From positions 25,121,356-25,185,355 of the forward strand of contig NC_064760.1 in assembly GCF_011397635.1 (NCBI RefSeq): a DNA stretch of 64,000 nucleotides, read 5' to 3'. The position numbers were made by a program, and so were the translations under genes. The stretch is from Epinephelus fuscoguttatus. Its lineage: Eukaryota > Chordata > Actinopteri > Perciformes > Serranidae. This document shows positions 58,012 to 64,000 of this stretch, in pieces. The notes under the pieces were generated by a model, which saw nothing but the letters and a program-made list of their open reading frames with translations, was not told the origin of the DNA and did not search any database. Position 1 is the first letter of the stretch; each line of letters begins with the position of its first letter.

Positions 58012-60865
58012 CTACTCCCCTTTTCTCTTCTCTACTGCCTTCACCCGACCCTCGAGGGAGCTCAGCCGGTGCTCCACTGCACAAGCATTCTCGGAGCAGG
58101 AAGTGAGCAGTGTCAACACGACGCATCCCAGCACCAGGCCTCCCAGTCGAACTGCCGTGATGTCCGCCGTGGCATGCTTGTCAGTCACGATGAGTCCGAA
58201 AAGCCAGAGCGCCAAGACGGTTTTCACAACCCAGAACACCCGCCTCAACACACCAATCAACAGACGGAGAACGATGGTCAGCACCCAGTAGCCAATGAGA
58301 GCCACCAGACCCCACTGGGCGATGGCGGTCACGCCTTCTGGAGTGAAGCGGGGCAATCTGTGTGCAACTGTGGAGGGAGGAGATCCAGTTTAGGCTTATT
58401 TTCATCAAGAATAAAGCTTGAAAAAACTTGTCTGTCACTCGGGGAGCAACAGGAGTACACATTAACACATAAAAAGGGAGTGGCAGACAAATTGCCTGAG
58501 GGAGGACAGGCATGCATAGTTTCACTTCAAACTTTCATTGCCACAGATCGTCTCTTACACCACCAGGCAATTTGCAGCGTACAGGGAGGAAAAAGTGGAG
58601 CATGCAGCCAAGCCTAAATAAACATGGGCCATCCTGCTACCCACCATCGAATCCTGTGACCCTGAGAATCTCTGTGACGTAAACAGCGATGACGTTCAGG
58701 CCGCTGGCAGCTCCTTCAGCAAGGAATCGGATCACCATCTCAAAAAACTGTGGGGGAGGGTGGAGACATGTCTTGCTTTGTTATTATACAAAGGTAACAA
58801 TGAGGAAAGGCAGCATTCTGATCATATTAATAATCATGCACAGATACAGATCTGTTTACAGAAACACAGCCTACCAAGACTCACTCTCATGGCTTCGATG
58901 CACAGGCAGATGCAGTGTAATTTATCATTCAGGTATGATTACATTCATAGAGAACTCTTATGGACTGCAAGTGCTACACCTTAAGACAGAAGAAGTGCTG
59001 TATTGTTGACTTGGACAAACAGCTGTGCATGCGAGTGACAGCTGGACCGTGCTCCCTCTCTATTCCTGTACAGCCTCTGCTCACCACCCCCCAAAATCAC
59101 ACCACACACACTGCACTCACACACACAGCGTAGCCTCGTCAAGCAAGGTCAAGGGTAGCCCAGTAAGTTGGACAAGTATCTTATCTGCACCTGTTGCACA
59201 TACGTGGGGACTGTCCAGTATGTCAGAGCAAGAGTCGAGCATCTGTCACTCCATGTCAGCATGCATTTATCATTTGGAACACACTTAATCATTTACTGAT
59301 CTGTTTGGTGTTATAACGCACAATTTCACAACCAACTGTATACTTAAATATTTTAGTGATGACTGATTAGAGTCCACATTCAATGCTGAAGGCAGTGGTG
59401 TAGCCACAGACTTTTTTTTTTTTGAGGGAGCGATGCAGCCCATAAAGAGTGATATAATTTTCAGCTCTGTTATCTTAAACAAATAAGATTTTAAATAAAT
59501 GCAAATTGCATAGTGTCTTTCTGTGGGCGTTCTGTTATTTTACTTAATGCAACCTTGTAAATGCTTTTAAAGCTGATTAACTTTTGAAGATATTGCAGAG
59601 CATGAACATGCAAAAACTTTTACAAGTGGATCAAAAACACACTGGAGGCAAAAGTTAGACAAAAGCTCTGCACACTGTACAAGCAGCTCCCAGGAAATTT
59701 ATCAGAGCAACGTTATCAGGTGATGCCCGTCAAAGACCTTGAGGAAACGTTGCTCTGTTACGTTACTGGGAGCTGTCCGTGCAGTGTGCAGATCTTGTGT
59801 CTGACTTTTGCCTTGGGAATTTAACCTCATAACTAAATTACATAATTCTAAACTGGGATTTCTCACTGGAAACAGAACAACATAAAACCAGATACACACA
59901 GAGTAAGGCTCTATTTAACTTCAGGGACTCATTAAAAAAGTATTCCTCATCCAAGGATCATGTACACACCCTATATTTTGCAGCCTACTTATCAGCTTGA
60001 CAGTGCTTACCACCACAAGCTCACAAACAGGACTACATTCATGCATGAACCACTGTACACTAACACACATAAAGCTTCACTACAGCCATGCTCCTACTCT
60101 CTGCACTAACTATGAGGTGACATGAGCTAAACAGAGCCACATGAGAGGACTCTGTTGGAGGGACCATGTCAGGGCAGGCTAGATGGAGACACCCAGGAGG
60201 TTTCTTACCATGGCCACTGTATAGACGTTCTCCTGACCAAGCATTGACTCAAGAAACAACACTGCACTCTGGGGGAGAGGGAGCCACAGCCGGGTGGAAG
60301 CAGGGAGGCAAGAAAGTGTGTGAATGTGTGTGAGGGGGATGCATGGATATAAGATGATGTGAAATGAGGGCAGAGAAGATGAGGGGATCAGGGGGGAGAT
60401 TAGCAAGTTGAGGGGCATGGGGAGAGGAATGTGTGTGAAGGGTGAGGAAATGGATGGAGAGAGATGACAGGGATGGAGTTGGAAATTAGTGATTAGGCAC
60501 AGTTATTGATCAAGAATAGTGACAGAGCGAACAAGTTAGACCAAACACCAGATAAGATATGTATAAATTAGGAAAGCGAGGAGAGTGTAAAGCCACTTCC
60601 TGGTGGAGAGAAACAGCAGGGATATATCAACCAGTGGTGCACCACCTCTCTGTACCTCAGCAGCTGACCGGATCACACCGCTTCCCACCACTGACTCCGC
60701 GTACCGCTGGATCTCCGAGCAGGTTCCAGTGATCAGAGTCCGGAGGGTGACCGCCGGTGGGTTCTCCCCAGTCGGCTTGGCCTGCTTGGCTTCAGTTTCG
60801 GCTCCAACCAAACCCACCGCCAACGCCAGCACCAACACAAGGCTGGTGAGGAAAAACCGAGCCAT
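58012..60865 (-). CDS. Transmembrane protein 109 (mitsugumin-23), complete
   Basis: Four minus-strand exons join in frame: 60865-60656, 60268-60209, 58747-58645 and 58367-58012, giving 242 codons, against 243 in human TMEM109. The start MARFFLTSLVLVLALAVGLV is a signal peptide in a good GCCATGG context; an upstream in-frame ATG at 60907 would add 14 residues before it. The third exon contributes a first hydrophobic stretch (IRFLAEGAASGLNVIAVYV). The last exon has segments AIAQWGLVALIGYWVLTIVL, WVVKTVLALWLFGLIV and LGGLVLGCVVLTLLTSC, then a short basic coil (LSSLEGRVKAVEKRKGE). TMEM109 is an ER, sarcoplasmic-reticulum and nuclear-membrane cation-channel protein. The exon 1 donor (GAG|GTACAG) is the least canonical junction. 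Upstream to about 61790 is GC-richer, consistent with a promoter. Confidence 0.85.
58748..60208. other. tmem109 intron 2
   Basis: About 1.46 kb intron with no recognised element except a poly-T run at 59411-59421. Short reading frames within it are not supported. Confidence 0.5.
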
Positions 60866-62421
60866 GGCACATCCACCGCGCCCAGAGCCAGACGCACAAA
60901 AACCCATTGTTGGGAATTTGAGATCACTGTGCTAAAAAAAAATATCTGTACACAGGTTAAAGCTGTAGCCCAGATGGGAGGGTTGAGCAGCTCGCGTTCA
61001 ATGACTGTAAATCAAAGAAAAATGGCTTCTGTTGAGAGCAGTCATCGGCTATAGAGCGTTTTTAAGCCAACACGCTGCAGTTCACAATAGGCAGGAAATT
61101 ATGTTTACAGCCGCGCAGCTTCCAAAAACAACACAGGCTGATTCCTATTGGTCCAAACTGCAAATCAGACAAAATGTGCTAGTTAAAAAAACACCCTAAC
61201 ACCTCAAAATGATGTGAAAATTTAATTATAAACTTTGGCAGTGCTGCAAATGTCTAATTTAGGACCGCTCAGCTCCGTCAAGGACACTCCAGCATTAACA
61301 GTGGCTATATTTGGTAAGAAACTGTTAAAGGCTTAAGATCCAGCAGCTCTCTGGATAAATCACCGTCTATCTGAGCAAAGCAGAAAGTGATTAAAAAAAA
61401 GATATAGTGCAGGAATGTCTGCTGAAGTTTTTCCTCTTGCAGCTTTGCGCGTAAAAAGAAAAACGCACAAACGCGGTGACGTTGAGCTGACCACACCACA
61501 CCACGAGTCTCCTAAAGCCTCTTATTTCAGCTCTGAGCTCCACACCAGTCAAGTTTGGGGGGTCCTTTGTCTCGGAGCTTGCATCAAATGCACTGCCGCG
61601 ATGGATTATGTTGCACAACCTTTTATGAAAACCTCCCCTGCTGCCGTCCCCGCATGGCGCTCCCTTCCTTCCAGCGTTTCTAACGACAGTTTCCAGTTTG
61701 CAAACACGTCTGAATCTACAGGGAGGAGGAGGAGGAGGAAGAGGAGGGGTGGAGGAAGGCGCTCTGCACACGGATAAACAGAGATTTGCACACTGGGACT
61801 TGTGGTTTAATGCTCCGGGTCAAATGTTAAGATTATTCACAGGGTTTGGAAACATAATGAAGCGGAAACAGAAGCTGGACAGTTCAGATTTCAGTTTAAT
61901 AACTAACAGAACAGCAATTACACAGAATCAAGTCAGACTGTACACATTTAGGAACAGTTTGGACCGAGAAGTTTTAAAATAAAAAACAACAACAATGACA
62001 CTGTATGTACACAAACACTCACTACACTTTGTGTTCTCACTGAACCATTATTTTTCTTTGTATACTGGATGTGTAATTGCCTGTTCTCACACACACACGC
62101 ACCACAAAACTCAAGTCTGTGATGCAAACTCTTTACATTCTTCCTGCACCAGTATCTGATACACTCTGAAGCACAAGCTGGACTCAGTCATTGTTAAAAA
62201 ATGTAAAGCGTTCAGTTCAGAGCGTCGCTGCCACTCTTTAAGACTGGAATCATCCGTAGAGGTCACACTCATGGTATCCTGTACACACAGGAGCACTGGA
62301 GGTACAGTGTGTGAGCGCAGCGGTGAGTCTCGCTCCCAGCACTGTTTGTACTCATGTAGTTATGTTTGTTCATCTTGTCAACCCTTTCCCCTCACAGGTG
62401 TCCGCGCGGGGAACTGCAGCT
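60866..62421. other. Region between tmem109 and the RING exon
   Basis: 61390-61790 is GC-rich with overlapping open frames on both strands and a (GGA)n stretch. These are most likely composition effects of the tmem109 promoter area; none shows splice sites or a known domain. The rest is the 3' side of the rnf20/rnf40 gene, in which I found no clear AATAAA. Confidence 0.4.
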
Positions 62422-62598
62422 TTAGCCGATGTATATGCGATGGAAATCGTTTGCTCCGAAGGCGGCGTTGCACTTGGGACACTTCCTCTGGCGTGTGTCG
62501 TAGCGGGTCTTGACGCACTCGAAGCAGAAGACGTGGAAGCACTTGGTCAGTACCGCATCCTTCACCCGAGAGTTGCAGCATGGACATGTTAAGCGTGC
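62422..62598 (-). CDS. RNF20/RNF40 (BRE1) C-terminal RING exon, partial gene
   Basis: A 58-residue terminal exon following a polypyrimidine-AG acceptor encodes [20 protein letters not shown], then [20 protein letters not shown], then [18 protein letters not shown] and stop. This is the C3HC4 RING of the BRE1 E3 ligases that monoubiquitinate histone H2B. KTRYDTRQ and the final IYIG match human RNF20 better than human RNF40, but the fish paralogues may not follow this. All zinc-binding residues are present. The upstream exons must lie beyond the window. Confidence 0.85.
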   Translation of the reverse strand, partial: ARLTCPCCNSRVKDAVLTKCFHVFCFECVKTRYDTRQRKCPKCNAAFGANDFHRIYIG

Positions 62599-63539
62599 CT
62601 GGGGGAGGGAGGGAGGGAGAGAAAGGTTTGAAGAGTAAACCGAGAAGCCAATTTGGTCCTGAGCGGAGAGGTTTGTAATGAGTGGACACAAATATCTTCA
62701 AGCTCAACTGTCCTAAAGCAGGAACACTGATGTCAGGAACACATCACATGATATGACGGCTGATTATAACTCCTATGTGGCCATGACTGATGCTCAAGAC
62801 CATGCAGAGTGCAGAGAGTACAGAGAACAGTTGACCCACAAACCTTTAAGTATGGCAGGATGCATCAAAGCACTCCTCCTGATTACATCGAACCACTTAC
62901 AGGTTTGCGACCAAAAAAATTAGAGCTGCAGAGATCTAAACACTGACTACACACACTAAAATTTGCAAAAGTCATTTAATGTGTGATGTTGAGTCTTTGC
63001 ACAGTTGGTCAGAATTTTAAATGTCCTTGTGTGTTCCTGTTACAACAGTGTGATCACATGTACAGCTGGTCTCATTTGGTGGAAATCAGAGTGACAAAAA
63101 TGACTGGTTCATTCAGTTAAACAGCTTACTTACATGAGAAACAGAGCCTCGGTAGTCACACTTATTTGTTGTCTTTTAGGGAGTTAGATGAGGAAACTGA
63201 TACTGCTCTTCTTCATGATAAATATAAAGTTAACAACCAGCTACAGGCTAGCTTACCTATGCACAAAGGCTAGAGACAGACGGAAACAGCTAGCCTGGCT
63301 CTGTCCAAATGCTAAAAAATTGTGCAAAAACCAAGGTGTAAACACAAGGAATCGCTGTTTTACTGAGGGTTATGTTTGGGACTATTTCTTGGTCTTCCTG
63401 AAGTCTCTGCTTGTTGCCCTGCAGCTGCTCAGACCCAAGAAACAGTCCAGCATTTAACCATTTTATTGATATTTTTACTCTTGTGTTTTCATACAGATTT
63501 AAGAAACAAGATAGCCAGCTGTTATCCTCTCTTTCCAGT
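62599..63539. other. Presumed intron of the rnf20/rnf40 gene
   Basis: No further RING-gene exon (coiled-coil coding) was recognised on the minus strand up to the window end. The plus-strand frame 63188-63457 overlaps a common fish repeat ('aacagctagcctggctctgtcc') and is not supported as a gene. Confidence 0.45.
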
Positions 63540-63690
63540 CTTTGTGCTAAGCTAAGCTAACCAGCTGCTTGCTATAGCTATACCATATTTAGCATACAGG
63601 GATGAGAGTGGTGTAAATCTTCTTATCTTACTCCCAGCAAGAGAGCGAATACGTGTATTTCATGAAATGTGAATGTAGGTGCTCTCAAGC
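63540..63690. repeat. Interspersed repeat 'gctaagctaaccagctgcttgc', copy B
   Basis: Same family as 51005-51165; both continue to a stretch resembling 'gagagtg...atcttctcatct...gcgaata'. Confidence 0.5.
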
Positions 63691-63721
63691 ATGCAACTGT
63701 TAGACAACCAACAACTCTGTA

Positions 63722-64000
63722 GAGGACAGGGGCCTCATTTATAAAGCTTGCTTACGCACAAAACGGGGCTTGAAAGTGGCGTACGCCACTTCCCACGCAA
63801 ACGTGATTTATAAAAATAAACTTGGCGGGAGAATGTGCGCACCTGTAAGCAAACTCTGAGTCATGCGTGCGCACATTTTGGAAGACACTGGGAAGTGGTG
63901 ACGCAGACGGCGAGGTGGAGAAGTGAGAAGTCTAAGTCAGATTTTTATTGATGTCTCACACAAATTTAATGTCATGCTATATCCACCTTAGATCCACGTT
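63722..64000. repeat. Start of an interspersed repeat cut by the window end
   Basis: 'ggggcctcatttataaagc' followed by palindromic 'gtggcgtacgccac' and 'tgcgtgcgcacattttgg' is a repeat type I associate with fish non-autonomous DNA transposons. The far end is outside the window, so no class is given. Confidence 0.4.

Noticed and set aside
61391-61791. Overlapping ORFs of 60-126 residues on both strands
   Set aside because: GC-rich promoter-like sequence with a GGA repeat keeps frames open by composition; no recognisable domain.
63188-63457. Plus-strand 89-residue ORF
   Set aside because: Lies in a common fish repeat with no similarity to a known protein.
1-64000. CRISPR array, bacterial operon, rRNA or LTR-retroelement coding regions
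   Set aside because: No such structure was seen; regular repeats are microsatellites, minisatellites or tandem exon duplications in a vertebrate locus.

Overview
The window reads as vertebrate, almost certainly teleost (probably percomorph), nuclear DNA. Genes are split by GT-AG introns, and the spaces are full of fish-type repeats: Tc1, Kolobok/THAP and Harbinger DNA transposons, 5'-truncated LINEs, a tRNA-derived SINE and AT/CA microsatellites. No bacterial, viral or LTR-element coding sequence was recognised.

From about 1 to 47 kb lies a plus-strand tandem array of five related genes that I can assemble exon by exon. Genes 1-4 (1344-8390, 11396-17008, 23051-27258, 30189-34309) are close paralogues. 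Each has a duplicated promoter with a non-coding first exon, a signal-peptide exon, three Ig-like domains (the first split over two exons), a transmembrane exon with a cysteine cluster, and a proline/serine-rich tail ending in a conserved C-terminus. Gene 5 (37758-46873) is a diverged relative with the same plan; its tail micro-exon has been multiplied to four copies by an approximately 0.8-kb tandem duplication. All five read as open genes of 444-494 codons. I do not recognise the family by name. Its oddest feature is that the Ig-like domains keep the D-x-G-x-Y F-strand signature but lack the cysteine that should follow it.

From 47.0 to 50.9 kb is a nested transposon block: a Kolobok-like element with TTAA duplications, holding a Tc1 element with an uninterrupted transposase and a Harbinger-type MITE. 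A second Tc1 copy, broken by one frameshift, lies at 52.1-53.7 kb. The interval 53.7-57.9 kb is gene-poor and holds a SINE and old repeats.

The last 6 kb carry conserved host genes on the minus strand: a complete four-exon tmem109 (242 codons) and the final RING exon of an rnf20/rnf40 (BRE1) ubiquitin ligase whose remaining exons must lie beyond 64000. They have no evident functional link to the receptor-like array, but they anchor the locus for synteny.
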